Shown: positions 44,100-52,128 of the stretch, piece by piece | How positions within the stretch are numbered: the stretch's first letter is position 1 | How the letters are laid out: each line of letters opens with the position of its first letter | Made by a program: the position numbers and the translations under genes | Notes under the pieces: generated by a model | Databases searched by the model: none | What the model was told of the DNA's origin: nothing | Seen by the model: the letters and a program-made list of their open reading frames with translations, nothing else | Source: Paenibacillus sp. yr247 | GTDB lineage: Bacteria > Bacillota > Bacilli > Paenibacillales > NBRC-103111 | Assembly (NCBI RefSeq): GCF_900103825.1 | Contig: NZ_FNIF01000002.1 | Coordinates: 434,001-498,000, forward strand | Length of the DNA stretch: 64,000 nucleotides | Reading direction: 5' to 3'

Positions 44100-44603
44100 A
44101 TGTGGTTTCAAAAAAAAAAATCGCCGCCGCCCAAACCGCAGCCAACTACAGCTACAACTATAACTACTGCTCCAACTGCTGCTCCAACCCCAAACCAAGC
44201 TAGATCCGAAGCAGTCACTCCTCTAACTACTCAGCAATTAGAACGGCGTCTACGCAAATTAGAGGAGGAATTGGCGAATCTGACAGCCAAGCATCCACAG
44301 ATTCATATAGATGCACTGCATATCCATCAACCCGTCTTAGAAAACTTAACCTTTCGATTGGATCACCTTGATATCAATGAGCTCAGTGGCTCCTTAAATT
44401 TGGGCAATAATTTTGGAGCCAAGCCGAACGAGAAAAAAGGCCCCATTGATGAGGCCCTTAAACGTGTTCATGTATCAAAAGAAAATAAGGCCGATCCTCG
44501 TTCAGCAGCCGATGGAGGAGAAGCTGCGCCAGTAGATCCTACCATTCCCAATCCAGAGCGAACCTCGACCGGCTACCGATTTACACCACAATCCAAACCG
44601 TAA
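44100..44603 (+). CDS. GerPC-like spore germination protein
   Basis: 167 residues. The start MWFQKKK contains an 11-A run at 44110-44120. Then comes a Thr/Pro-rich stretch, a coiled-coil (TTQQLERRLRKLEEELANLT), a His/Asp segment (IHIDALHIHQPV) and FRLDHLDINELSGSLNLGNNFG, which resembles the GerPC motif. The C-terminal third is a disordered acidic/Pro tail. No clean ribosome site is visible (weak GAG 9 bases upstream). It lies between GerPF-like genes 1 and 2, which supports the assignment. Confidence 0.7.
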   Translation: MWFQKKKSPPPKPQPTTATTITTAPTAAPTPNQARSEAVTPLTTQQLERRLRKLEEELANLTAKHPQIHIDALHIHQPVLENLTFRLDHLDINELSGSLNLGNNFGAKPNEKKGPIDEALKRVHVSKENKADPRSAADGGEAAPVDPTIPNPERTSTGYRFTPQSKP

Positions 44604-44618
44604 AGAGGTGATTCACGA

Positions 44619-44966
44619 GTGTCATCCTTCATGTCACCAACGTTCATCATCGGTTCGATCCGTATTGGATCGGTAGAAAGCGCATCCTGCATCAATATGG
44701 GCAACAATTGGCCTACTGATTTCCAGAGCAATCAGAAAACCGTACAAGGTTTTGGCGCTGTTAATGGCGACAACAATCAATTAGTCGGAACTCGCTCCAT
44801 GCTGAACGACTCCGATTTCCTTGATATGCTGAATGTGGGCGATAACGAAACGCCCGATTGGCTTCAGGAGATGATTACTGCGCAGGCCCAAACGTCCGGC
44901 TACACCCCAGCCCCTGCCAATCCTCCAGTAGAACAAACGACGAATGCTCCGCAGACATCTGACTAA
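44619..44966 (+). CDS. GerPF-like spore protein, paralogue 2 with C-terminal tail
   Basis: 115 residues from GTG, 7 bases after AGAGGTGA. Core motif INMGNNWPTDFQ, QGFGAVNGDNNQLVGT, DSDFLDM matches the other GerPF-like proteins here. A further 45-residue acidic, Thr/Pro-rich tail (DWLQEMITAQAQT) is unique to this copy. Starts with SPTFIIGSIRIGSVES, similar to GerP beta strands. Last gene of the plus-strand half of the island. Confidence 0.72.
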   Translation: MSSFMSPTFIIGSIRIGSVESASCINMGNNWPTDFQSNQKTVQGFGAVNGDNNQLVGTRSMLNDSDFLDMLNVGDNETPDWLQEMITAQAQTSGYTPAPANPPVEQTTNAPQTSD

Positions 44967-44986
44967 AGCAGCTGCGGAGCAAGCTT

Positions 44987-45247
44987 TTACACACGGCCAA
45001 TAATCAAATCTCCTTTGGTGTAAGGGGCATCGATGATATCATTATCGTAAACCGTGTTGATATTATTAAGCACACAATTGTTATCACCTCTCACTTCACC
45101 AAGGCCGCTATTCCCTTTGCCGCTTGTTGACCAATACACTTGTGTATTCGTACCAATAAAAATGCCAGATGCATCGGCTATCGCATTAACATGGATGGAA
45201 TCAAATTGAATGAGCGGCGGATCCAACTGGTAAGGGAACTTCTGCAT
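44987..45247 (-). CDS. GerPF-like spore protein, paralogue 3
   Basis: 86 residues from ATG 45247, 5 bases after AGGTGA. Core IFIGTNTQVYWSTSGKGN, GLGEVRGDNNCVLNN, DNDIIDAPYT. The N-terminus (IQFDSIHVNAIADA) parallels FQSIHIDGITE of paralogue 1. It is convergent with paralogue 2 and runs in the same direction as paralogue 4, 21 bases upstream. Confidence 0.75.
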   Translation of the reverse strand: MQKFPYQLDPPLIQFDSIHVNAIADASGIFIGTNTQVYWSTSGKGNSGLGEVRGDNNCVLNNINTVYDNDIIDAPYTKGDLIIGRV

Positions 45248-45267
45248 GGCCTTCACCTACCATTCAA

Positions 45268-45510
45268 TTATACTTGATTAGTGACTGCCGGTTTAAAGTC
45301 CTGATCATTAATCGGTGCATCGATAAAGTCGTTGTCATAAATAAAATTCACAATATTGGAGGATACGGAATTCCCAATAAATTCACCTGTTCCGTAATTG
45401 TTTTTGCTGTGCGAATCCCAGCTGGATTGCGCATTCTCACCGATCCCGATGGTCGAATTCGTATTCAGATTATTAATATTGATCATGTTAAAAACGATGG
45501 AACTCGGCAT
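45268..45510 (-). CDS. GerPF-like spore protein, paralogue 4
   Basis: 80 residues from ATG 45510, 8 bases after AGGAG. Core IGIGENAQSSWDSHSKNN, GTGEFIGNSVSSN and DNDFIDAPINDQD. The conserved GDNN is changed to GNSV here. The N-terminus (IVFNMININNLNTNSTI) is Asn/Ile-rich. Probably cotranscribed with paralogue 3. Upstream lies the terminator of the Gly/Tyr-rich protein gene. Confidence 0.75.
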   Translation of the reverse strand: MPSSIVFNMININNLNTNSTIGIGENAQSSWDSHSKNNYGTGEFIGNSVSSNIVNFIYDNDFIDAPINDQDFKPAVTNQV

Positions 45511-45647
45511 GCTGCTCACTCCTGTCCAAGGATAGCTTCCAGCTCCTTCTGCCCCACTAGCAGGGCTTTTGCCGAAAACTTGTATGTTAGCCTATTCATC
45601 TAGCAGCGGATTGGTGCCAAAATCGTGAAATGTTTCCAATACCATGC

Positions 45648-45680
45648 AAAAAGGACCCTTTCCCAGTCGGGAAAGAGTCC
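45648..45680 (-). terminator. Intrinsic terminator of the Gly/Tyr-rich protein gene
   Basis: GGACTCTTTCCC pairs with GGGAAAGGGTCC (one G-T), followed by TTTTTG on the minus strand. Confidence 0.85.
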
Positions 45681-45697
45681 TCCTTCTTTTAGAATCC

Positions 45698-46012
45698 TCA
45701 GAACCAAAGTCCTGGACCGAAGCCACCAAAACCACCATAAGGATAACCAAAGCCACCGCCATATCCGTACCCACCATAGCCACCATAGCCACCATATGCA
45801 TAAGGTGCTGTTCCAATCGCTAACAAATCAAACAATACCAATGGAATAATAGCTTTTACTTGAACTTTTTTGCCTTTTTGTGGAGCTACAATTAATGTGT
45901 TTCCGCTGATCCGCACCAATTTGCCAGCTACGCTTGTTCCGTCTTTCTTAAGAGCTACAATATTTTTTCCGACCAACTTTTGAACGTCTTCTTTACGTAT
46001 TTTGGATGTCAT
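45698..46012 (-). CDS. Small protein with Gly/Tyr-rich C-terminus (likely spore-associated)
   Basis: 104 residues. The N-terminal part (KLVGKNIVALKKDGTSVAGKL and RISGNTLIVAP) looks like a small beta-barrel. The C-terminal third is Gly/Tyr/Phe-rich (AYGGYGGYGGYGYGGGFG), as in spore coat proteins. The ATG follows AAGGAGGTGG. Sits beside the GerPF-like genes, so a coat role is likely but unproven. The tandem GGY codons (GGT/TAT) form a small DNA repeat. Confidence 0.7.
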   Translation of the reverse strand: MTSKIRKEDVQKLVGKNIVALKKDGTSVAGKLVRISGNTLIVAPQKGKKVQVKAIIPLVLFDLLAIGTAPYAYGGYGGYGGYGYGGGFGYPYGGFGGFGPGLWF

Positions 46013-46162
46013 GAACGTCCACCTCCTTCAGCCACCGAGATACATTGCTCTACAGTGTACGGCTGTGTAGGTAACATCGCTTGGATAGCTGTCCACTCTC
46101 CCGTAAAAATAGTCGGTTGTCCATACGCGGTTGCCAAGGCATTCTTAATCCGTATTAAACAA

Positions 46163-46203
46163 AAAAAAGCCGCATTTCCAGCCCATAAGGCCAGAAAAAC
46201 GGC
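46163..46203 (-). terminator. Intrinsic terminator of the DUF1128 gene
   Basis: GCCGTTTTTCTGGCC pairs with GGGCTGGAAATGCGGC followed by T8 on the minus strand. Confidence 0.85.
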
Positions 46204-46223
46204 AATTTTATTCAAATAAGTGC

Positions 46224-46448
46224 TTATGCTTTACGAATCTTGCCTAGCTCTGTAGTAATAGCATCAATCTCGCTAATGCTGAATCTATCTTTACTGGCGA
46301 CCATATCATACAAATCTTTCAGATCTTCGTAAACCTCTTGCTTCACGTTTGAGGCCTTGATCGATCCACCTGTAGCCATGCGCAGCTTTTTCTTAATTTC
46401 TTCAAACATAAATTCCACGTTCTCTTCCGACCATATATTCAAATCCAT
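46224..46448 (-). CDS. DUF1128 family protein
   Basis: 74 residues from ATG 46448 (MDLNIWSEENVEFMFEEI), matching the start of Bacillus YfkK-type DUF1128 proteins; upstream frames extend without a clear ribosome site. YEDLKDLYDMVASKDRFSISEIDAI is the family block. All-helical, cytoplasmic, function unknown. Monocistronic. Confidence 0.85.
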   Translation of the reverse strand: MDLNIWSEENVEFMFEEIKKKLRMATGGSIKASNVKQEVYEDLKDLYDMVASKDRFSISEIDAITTELGKIRKA

Positions 46449-46532
46449 CGCTTTATGTTCATCCTTCCCTGCTTCTCTTTTCATTATTTTATAGCACATG
46501 CAGGTTAATGTAAAATATAAGCTTGTCTCTAA

Positions 46533-46568
46533 CAAAAAAAGGAAGGAAGACTTAACGTCTTACTTCCT
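46533..46568 (-). terminator. Intrinsic terminator of the tetR gene
   Basis: GGAAGTAAGAC...GTCTTCCTTCC hairpin followed by T7 on the minus strand. Confidence 0.8.
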
Positions 46569-46577
46569 TGATTCATT

Positions 46578-47234
46578 TTATATAACAATAGCTTTAGGGA
46601 GATTCGGGCTGACCATTTTAACAAGCGGACGCTGCTGCTCATAGGAATCAAAATCCAAGCTGACACAAATAAGACGGATATGCTCTTCAGCCAGTTTCCG
46701 CACATCCTCATAGGTTTGTTTAAACTGAATGCAGTACGAAATTAGACCATGTAAGGACATAAACAAATTCCATGGAAGCGTGTACTTCCTGCTCTCGGAT
46801 CCCGGCTGATCGGCAATCACCTGTCTGATGACAATAGCGAACATTTCTAAGCACTGTGCTTGCTCGGTACGGGAATAGTGCTGCAGCTCTGGCTCGTTAA
46901 TCATAAACATCATTTCGTAGTGATTCGGATTACTTACACCAAACCAGACAAACTCCAGCATTAACTTTTGGAGCAGATTCACGCTAAACCCATGTTCACG
47001 AACAATCATTTCACGCTGACGCTGCAGCAGCAAGGAGAAATCTTCCTTAATTAATGCATAAAACAGTTCAGCTTTCTCATTAAAATGGTAATATAACGCA
47101 CCATGGCTGTACCCCATTGCTTTTGCGATGCTGCGCATCGTTAAAGCGCGATAGCCGAAAGAAGCGAATAATTCCCGCGCCTCGGCAAGTATCCGTTCTC
47201 TGCTAAGCTCTTGAGCGACTGCTTTCCTAGCCAT
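46578..47234 (-). CDS. TetR family transcriptional regulator
   Basis: 218 residues. The N-terminal HTH (about 10-58) reads RERILAEARELFASFGYRALTMRS and KAMGYSHGALYYHFNEKAELFYAL. The ligand-binding domain is all-helical and includes a WFGVSNPNHYEMMF segment. Target and ligand unknown; no divergent efflux or enzyme gene is next to it. Confidence 0.92.
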   Translation of the reverse strand: MARKAVAQELSRERILAEARELFASFGYRALTMRSIAKAMGYSHGALYYHFNEKAELFYALIKEDFSLLLQRQREMIVREHGFSVNLLQKLMLEFVWFGVSNPNHYEMMFMINEPELQHYSRTEQAQCLEMFAIVIRQVIADQPGSESRKYTLPWNLFMSLHGLISYCIQFKQTYEDVRKLAEEHIRLICVSLDFDSYEQQRPLVKMVSPNLPKAIVI

Positions 47235-47295
47235 TCCTATCCCTCCCCATCATAGCTTCTATGAAATTACTTGTGCCCGTGTGCTTCGAGCCTGC

Positions 47296-47937
47296 CTATT
47301 CCGGCAGACTCTTATGTACCATGTATTCGTTCTCACCAGCAATAATTACGCTTTGACCTTGTGTGACGTCTGTTGCCCAGTTGATAAATGCTTCCGCTGC
47401 CGCTGCCAAAGGATAACAAGCTACAGTTACTTTATCCGTAAACTGAATGTCCCCTAGGAGCATTCCCTGATTTCTCAGCTCGTTTTCAATTTTGCCATAC
47501 CACGTATAGTCAACCTCAATTAGCACTTTTTGATGATTGACTTTATAAATCGGTTGGCCTGCTTCAATACCTACCACGGCTCCATCCGTATAGGCACGAA
47601 TGAGTCCGCCCGCACCAAGCATGATGCCGCCAAAATAACGGGTAACGACTACAGCTATATTCTTAAGCCCTTGATGCTTAATCACTTCCAGAATCGGCTT
47701 CCCTGCTGTACCGCTCGGTTCCCCATCATCAGATTGCTTCTGAATCTGATCCCTATCTCCGATGACATAGGCACTGCAGTTATGTGTTGCCGATCTATGT
47801 TCCTTCTTGATTGCTTCAATAAATTGGGTCGCTTCTTCTTCTGACTCTACCGGTTTGGCATGACCAATGAAACGCGACTTCTTGATGATGATTTCCGACG
47901 ATCCATACGATTGGATAGTTTTGAAATGTGCTAGCAT
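47296..47937 (-). CDS. YigZ/IMPACT family protein
   Basis: About 213 residues from ATG 47937, 5 bases after AAAGGT. The IMPACT N-domain has KKSRFIGHAKPVESEEEA, HNCSAYVIG, QSDDGEPSGTAGKPIL and VVVTRYFGGIMLGAGGLIRAY; the C-terminal DUF1949-like domain follows. Function is unknown; E. coli YigZ has an unclear link to translation. Upstream in-frame ATGs lack sites. Confidence 0.92.
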   Translation of the reverse strand: MLAHFKTIQSYGSSEIIIKKSRFIGHAKPVESEEEATQFIEAIKKEHRSATHNCSAYVIGDRDQIQKQSDDGEPSGTAGKPILEVIKHQGLKNIAVVVTRYFGGIMLGAGGLIRAYTDGAVVGIEAGQPIYKVNHQKVLIEVDYTWYGKIENELRNQGMLLGDIQFTDKVTVACYPLAAAAEAFINWATDVTQGQSVIIAGENEYMVHKSLPE

Positions 47938-48053
47938 AGCCGACCTTTCTTGGTAAAAGGAAAAATCTGTTTCATTATATTTTACACACATCCTTTGACT
48001 ACGACAATATAGCAAGAAAATTTACCACACAAATAATGGGATTTATTCATAAG

Positions 48054-48087
48054 AAAAACGACCTATCCGATTGGATTGATCGTTTTT
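48054..48087 (-). terminator. Intrinsic terminator of pgi
   Basis: AAAAACGA pairs with TCGTTTTT around an inner TCC/GGA segment; the T run lies on the minus strand. Confidence 0.75.
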
Positions 48088-48106
48088 GGTTCTTGCCTAC
48101 TTAAAA

Positions 48107-49462
48107 TTACTGCTGTAAGCGTGCTTCGAGCTCCGCTTTTTCTTTCTCATAGCCCGGTTTGCCTAAAAGCGCAAACATGTTCTTTTTATAAGCTTCCACA
48201 CCTGGTTGGTCAAAAGGATTCACACCCATCAGGTAACCGCTGATACCACATGCTTTTTCGAAGAAATACACCATATATCCGAAGGAGTAAGGTGTCATAT
48301 CCGGCAGCGTTACAATCAGGTTCGGCACATTTCCGTCCGTGTGTGCAAGCATGGTGCCTTGGAACGCCTTCTTGTTCACGAAATCCATCGTTTTACCGCT
48401 TAGGAAGTTGAGGCCATCCAAATCATCGGGATCCGTACCGATTGTAATATGATCAACCACTTGATCAACCTGAATGACCGTTTCAAACAGAATCCGGTTG
48501 CCGTCTTGAACAAACTGGCCCATTGAGTGAAGATCTGTCGAGAAGTCAACGGATGCTGGATAAATACCTTTGTAATCTTTCCCTTCGCTTTCCCCGAACA
48601 ATTGCTTCCACCACTCCGAAACGAAATGCAAGGAAGGCTCGTAATTGACGAGAATTTCGATCGTTTTCCCTTTACGGTAAAGTGCGTTACGAACAGCTGC
48701 GTATTGATAGCTTTGATTCTCGCTTAGCTTCGGATTAGAGAATTCATGCTGCGCATCCGCCGCGCCTTTCATAATGGCTTCCACATCAATGCCGGCTGTT
48801 GCGATTGGCAGCAAGCCTACAGCTGTTAGTACGGAATAACGCCCACCCACATCATCTGGAATGACAAAAGTTTCGTATCCTTCGGCTGTTGCGAGTGTTT
48901 TCAGAGCACCCTTCGCTTGATCCGTTGTTGCATAGATACGTTTACGCGCGGCATCCTTACCGTATTTCTTCTCCAAAAGTTCACGGAAGATACGGAAAGC
49001 AATCGCTGGCTCTGTTGTCGTACCGGACTTCGAGATCACGTTCACGGAGAAATCTTTACCTTCAAGCAGTTGAAGTAAATGCGTAACATAGGTAGAGCTG
49101 ATATTATTTCCTACGAAATAAATCTCAGGCGTCTTCCGTTTATCTTTTGGCAAAATATTATAGAAAGAATGTGACAACATCTCCATCGCCGCACGCGCAC
49201 CCAGATAGGAACCACCAATGCCGATAACGACAAGCGCCTCGGAGTCGGACTGAATTTGTTTAGCGGAAGCCTGAATGCGAGCAAATTCCTCGCGATTATA
49301 ATTCTCAGGAAGATCGACCCAACCTAAATAATCTGAACCCGCACCCGTTTTGTTATGCAGCTGTTCATGCGCTAGCTCCACTTGAGCCGACAAATAATCG
49401 ACCTCATGCTGGGATAAAAAAGACAATGCTTTACTGTAATCAAAGTGTAGTTTCTTACTCAT
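48107..49462 (-). CDS. pgi: Glucose-6-phosphate isomerase
   Basis: 451 residues from ATG 49462, 8 bases after GGAGG. It interconverts glucose-6-phosphate and fructose-6-phosphate. Motifs: [19 protein letters not shown], the sugar-phosphate loop [35 protein letters not shown], and the C-terminal [21 protein letters not shown]. Length matches the short firmicute form. Confidence 0.98.
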   Translation of the reverse strand: MSKKLHFDYSKALSFLSQHEVDYLSAQVELAHEQLHNKTGAGSDYLGWVDLPENYNREEFARIQASAKQIQSDSEALVVIGIGGSYLGARAAMEMLSHSFYNILPKDKRKTPEIYFVGNNISSTYVTHLLQLLEGKDFSVNVISKSGTTTEPAIAFRIFRELLEKKYGKDAARKRIYATTDQAKGALKTLATAEGYETFVIPDDVGGRYSVLTAVGLLPIATAGIDVEAIMKGAADAQHEFSNPKLSENQSYQYAAVRNALYRKGKTIEILVNYEPSLHFVSEWWKQLFGESEGKDYKGIYPASVDFSTDLHSMGQFVQDGNRILFETVIQVDQVVDHITIGTDPDDLDGLNFLSGKTMDFVNKKAFQGTMLAHTDGNVPNLIVTLPDMTPYSFGYMVYFFEKACGISGYLMGVNPFDQPGVEAYKKNMFALLGKPGYEKEKAELEARLQQ

Positions 49463-49667
49463 TATGTTCGCCTCCATCTCTAATTTTTTCCTTATCCTAG
49501 CATACTTATTTGCCTGTCCAAAAGCAAGTAAGCGATCCTATATTGAATGATATTCAACGATGAACGATCGCGTAAGCGGAGAGACTTTGGTCTCCGACCA
49601 AAGATCCCTATAAAGTAATTCACAGGCAATAATTCCCATGATAAAATGATCCTAGAGGTGAATGATC

Positions 49668-50951
49668 ATGAAACGTATCGGCTTTATCGGACTTGGCACA
49701 ATGGGTAAACCCATGGCTGCTAACCTTATTCAAAAAGGTTTTATGGTAACTGTATATAATCGGACTGCTGAAAAAGCAGACGAGCTGGTCCGACTTGGTG
49801 CAGAAGCGGCCTTGACCCCTGCGGAGGTAGCTCGCAGTTCGGATGTGCTGATCACGATGCTAAGCAATGATGCTGCACTGCTGGAAACGTTCTACAGTGA
49901 GCAAGGCATTCTGAGCGGCATTCATCCAGCTCTCACGGTTATTGACTCCAGTACCGTTTCCCCGCAAACAAGTCAAAAGCTGGCTGAGGAGCTCGCGGCG
50001 CATTTCGTCGACTTCCTCGACGCGCCTGTCAGTGGCACTGTAACTGCTGCTGAAGCAGGCACGCTTACTTTCATGGTTGGCGGCAGCAAAGAAGTGTTCG
50101 ACGAGCATCAACATTTGTTCCTCGAACTAGGCAGCAAAGCACTTTACCTCGGACCTAGCGGCTCCGGTTCTTATGCCAAGCTTGCCAATAACACAATGGT
50201 GGGCATTAATCTGGTCGGCCTAGCCGAAGGCTTAACGATCGCAACCAAAGCAGGCATTAACCCTGCTCAATTCCTAGAAATCGTTCGCTCCGGTGGAGCA
50301 AACAGCAAGCAAGTCGAGCTGAAAGGCGATAAGATTCTCGATCGCGATTTCAGCAATCAATTCTCGCTGAAGCTGATGCTGAAGGACCTGTTGCTTGCAC
50401 AGGAGCTCACCAGCAAGCTGCAATTGCCGACGCCACTGCTTCAAACGGCTACGGGCTTGTTCCAGATGGGCCTTAGCAAAGGCCTCGGTGATGAAGATCT
50501 GAGCTCCGTCATTCAGTGCTATGAAGATTGGATGGGTCAGCAGGTTGTAAGACCTAGCGAGCCTGTCATCGTTAAAGAGAAACCGGCATCGCCGCTCTCT
50601 GGCCGTGAACGCCGCCGGAACACACGTGTGAAGCTGGACATCAGCTTGAAGCTGTCCATTTACCAATGGGAGCAGGAAGGCTCCTTCTCCGGCCAAAACA
50701 TCGACGGCACCCTCTTCGACTTGTCGGAGAGCGGACTGCAGATCACATCAGCCGCCCCGCTTGCGCCGGACATGTTCATCGTCATCCACTTCCCGCAGGA
50801 AGCGGAGCTTCCGCCAATCACAGCTCGCGTGATTCGTATCGAGACCGATGGCCGCAACTTCCGCTATGGCTGCATGCTATCCGGTCTGCCGCCTTACGTG
50901 CGGATCAAGCTGGAACAGTATGTCGCGGATCATATTGAGTATGCTTTGTAG
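49668..50951 (+). CDS. 3-hydroxyisobutyrate dehydrogenase-like protein fused to a C-terminal PilZ domain
   Basis: 427 residues from ATG 49668, 6 bases after GAGGTGA. Residues 1-290 are a complete beta-hydroxyacid dehydrogenase: Rossmann GFIGLGTMGKPMAANLI, substrate loop DAPVSGTVTAAEAGTLTFMVGG, and Lys171 in YAKLANNTMVG as the catalytic lysine. After a linker, residues about 312-425 form a PilZ domain with RRRNTR (R316-x3-R320) and DLSESG (D351-x-S-x2-G356), the c-di-GMP-binding signature. The join is continuous in one frame without repeat or stop. The natural substrate is unknown. If the PilZ part binds c-di-GMP, the enzyme may be regulated by it. Confidence 0.9.
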   Translation: MKRIGFIGLGTMGKPMAANLIQKGFMVTVYNRTAEKADELVRLGAEAALTPAEVARSSDVLITMLSNDAALLETFYSEQGILSGIHPALTVIDSSTVSPQTSQKLAEELAAHFVDFLDAPVSGTVTAAEAGTLTFMVGGSKEVFDEHQHLFLELGSKALYLGPSGSGSYAKLANNTMVGINLVGLAEGLTIATKAGINPAQFLEIVRSGGANSKQVELKGDKILDRDFSNQFSLKLMLKDLLLAQELTSKLQLPTPLLQTATGLFQMGLSKGLGDEDLSSVIQCYEDWMGQQVVRPSEPVIVKEKPASPLSGRERRRNTRVKLDISLKLSIYQWEQEGSFSGQNIDGTLFDLSESGLQITSAAPLAPDMFIVIHFPQEAELPPITARVIRIETDGRNFRYGCMLSGLPPYVRIKLEQYVADHIEYAL

Positions 50952-51044
50952 TGATTCTCAAGAGGCGGACAAGCTGTCACTAAGGCTAATTATTCCTAAT
51001 GAACAATGAAATTAACCAATTGAACTATAACGCATGAAGCACAT

Positions 51045-51083
51045 GCCGTCTTTCCCTTTCGGGAGAGGCGGTATTATTTTTTT
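51045..51083 (+). terminator. Intrinsic terminator of the PilZ fusion gene
   Basis: GCCGTCTTTCCC pairs imperfectly with GGGAGAGGCGGT; ATTATTTTTTT follows. Confidence 0.75.
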
Positions 51084-51098
51084 GAGGGGGTTAGCAAA

Positions 51099-51764
51099 TT
51101 GGGTTTTCTACAGGAACATGAAGCTTTTGTAAGATTACATGAGGAGAAACGAACAGGAGAGCGATTGCGAAGATTGCAAGAAGGACACGGCTACGCGGAG
51201 AAATTATTTCTACAGCAAGTGTGGTGGCCCACCATAGGACATTTTCATCAGCTGCACCCCGAATACGAGGTGAAAGACTATCAGGACGGAACACGGTTTA
51301 TCGATTTCGCTTATCTTCGCCTGCCATACCGGATAGGCATTGAAATTGATGGTTACGGGCCTCATGCCAGAGATATCGATAGAACCCGCTTTGGCGACAA
51401 TCTAATGCGGCAAAATCAGCTGGTCTTGGATGGATGGAAAGTGTTTCGCTTTTCTTACGATGATATCACGCAAAAGCAGCGGCGCTGCCAGCAAATGATC
51501 TTGCATCTCATGGGACGTTGGTATGGCGAATATGCACAACCCATCTCACTTACCCACCGGGAAAAAGAAATCGTGCGACTGGCCGCGATGTCGGTGGAGC
51601 CGCTAAAGCCAAGAATAGTGGCCGGTCACCTGGGTATCCGGCCAGAAAATGCTCGCATCTGGCTGCAGCGCCTTCATGCAAAAGGGATTCTTCGACCTGC
51701 CAGCGGCGATTTGCGAATACGTTCCTACCTTCTCGACTCAACTGGAGAGCGCTTTATGTTATAA
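51099..51764 (+). CDS. DUF559-like nuclease-fold protein with C-terminal winged helix
   Basis: 221 residues from TTG, about 9 bases after GGGGG. The central part matches the DUF559/Vsr-like PD-(D/E)xK fold: FIDFAYLRLPYRIGIEIDGYG (Asp and Glu on the catalytic strands), HARDIDRTRFGDNLMRQNQ, LDGWKVFRFSYDDI. The C-terminal 70 residues (LTHREKEIVRLAAM, RIVAGHLGIRPENARIWLQRLHAKGIL) look like a winged helix. Likely a DNA-binding nuclease or a repair factor, but no catalytic proof. It is a stand-alone gene between the PilZ fusion and a repeat region. Confidence 0.72.
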   Translation: MGFLQEHEAFVRLHEEKRTGERLRRLQEGHGYAEKLFLQQVWWPTIGHFHQLHPEYEVKDYQDGTRFIDFAYLRLPYRIGIEIDGYGPHARDIDRTRFGDNLMRQNQLVLDGWKVFRFSYDDITQKQRRCQQMILHLMGRWYGEYAQPISLTHREKEIVRLAAMSVEPLKPRIVAGHLGIRPENARIWLQRLHAKGILRPASGDLRIRSYLLDSTGERFML

Positions 51765-51805
51765 GTTACTATTCTAAGTCTGATAGACCTCTCGCCCACC
51801 ACTTT

Positions 51806-52003
51806 GAGCGTATAAGAGCCTCTAACAGCTTCTATTCCCCCAGAAAACTGCGAAAGCGGAGAAATAAGAGTTCCTAGGGACTCTTATTTGCTATAAAATA
51901 GGGTATGCGTCGATCCGATGAGTGAATAAGAGCCCCTAGCATCTTCTATCTCCTGCAGAAAGCTGCGAAAGCGGTGAATAAGAGTCAATAGGGACTCTTA
52001 TTT
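51806..52003. repeat. Two direct repeat units with AATAAGAGT hairpins
   Basis: Two copies of about 85 bases (51806-51890 and 51920-52003) share TAAGAGCC-CTAGCATCTTCTAT, CTGCGAAAGCGG and an end hairpin: AAATAAGAGT/ACTCTTATTT (51862-51889) in copy 1, AATAAGAGT/ACTCTTATT (51977-52002) in copy 2. The 364-base gap between the nuclease-like gene and ppnP contains only these and the ppnP terminator. Confidence 0.7.
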
Positions 52004-52056
52004 GTTGATGATCCGAGTGCGGGCGGCTCGAATGAAAATTAACGTGCTCATACCAA

Positions 52057-52109
52057 AAAGCCCCCTTCTCCACACCGGATTACTTTCTGGTGGAAGAACG
52101 GGAGCTTTT
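52057..52109 (-). terminator. Intrinsic terminator of ppnP
   Basis: AAAAGCTCCCGTTCTTCCACC pairs with GGTGTGGAGAAGGGGGCTTTT (several mismatches), followed by TTTGG. Confidence 0.75.
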
Positions 52110-52128
52110 ATGCGAAACCAATTATTTT

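Noticed and set aside
45525-45650. Two short minus-strand peptides (17 and 27 residues) between the Gly/Tyr-rich gene terminator and GerPF-like paralogue 4
   Set aside because: They lack convincing ribosome sites and recognisable homology; most likely the leader of the paralogue 3/4 transcript.
46009-46215. 68-residue minus-strand frame ending in a 4-base overlap with the Gly/Tyr-rich protein gene
   Set aside because: Its 5' half coincides with the DUF1128 terminator hairpin and it has no clear ribosome site of its own; the AAGGAGGTGG near its end serves the next gene. A real small gene cannot be fully excluded.
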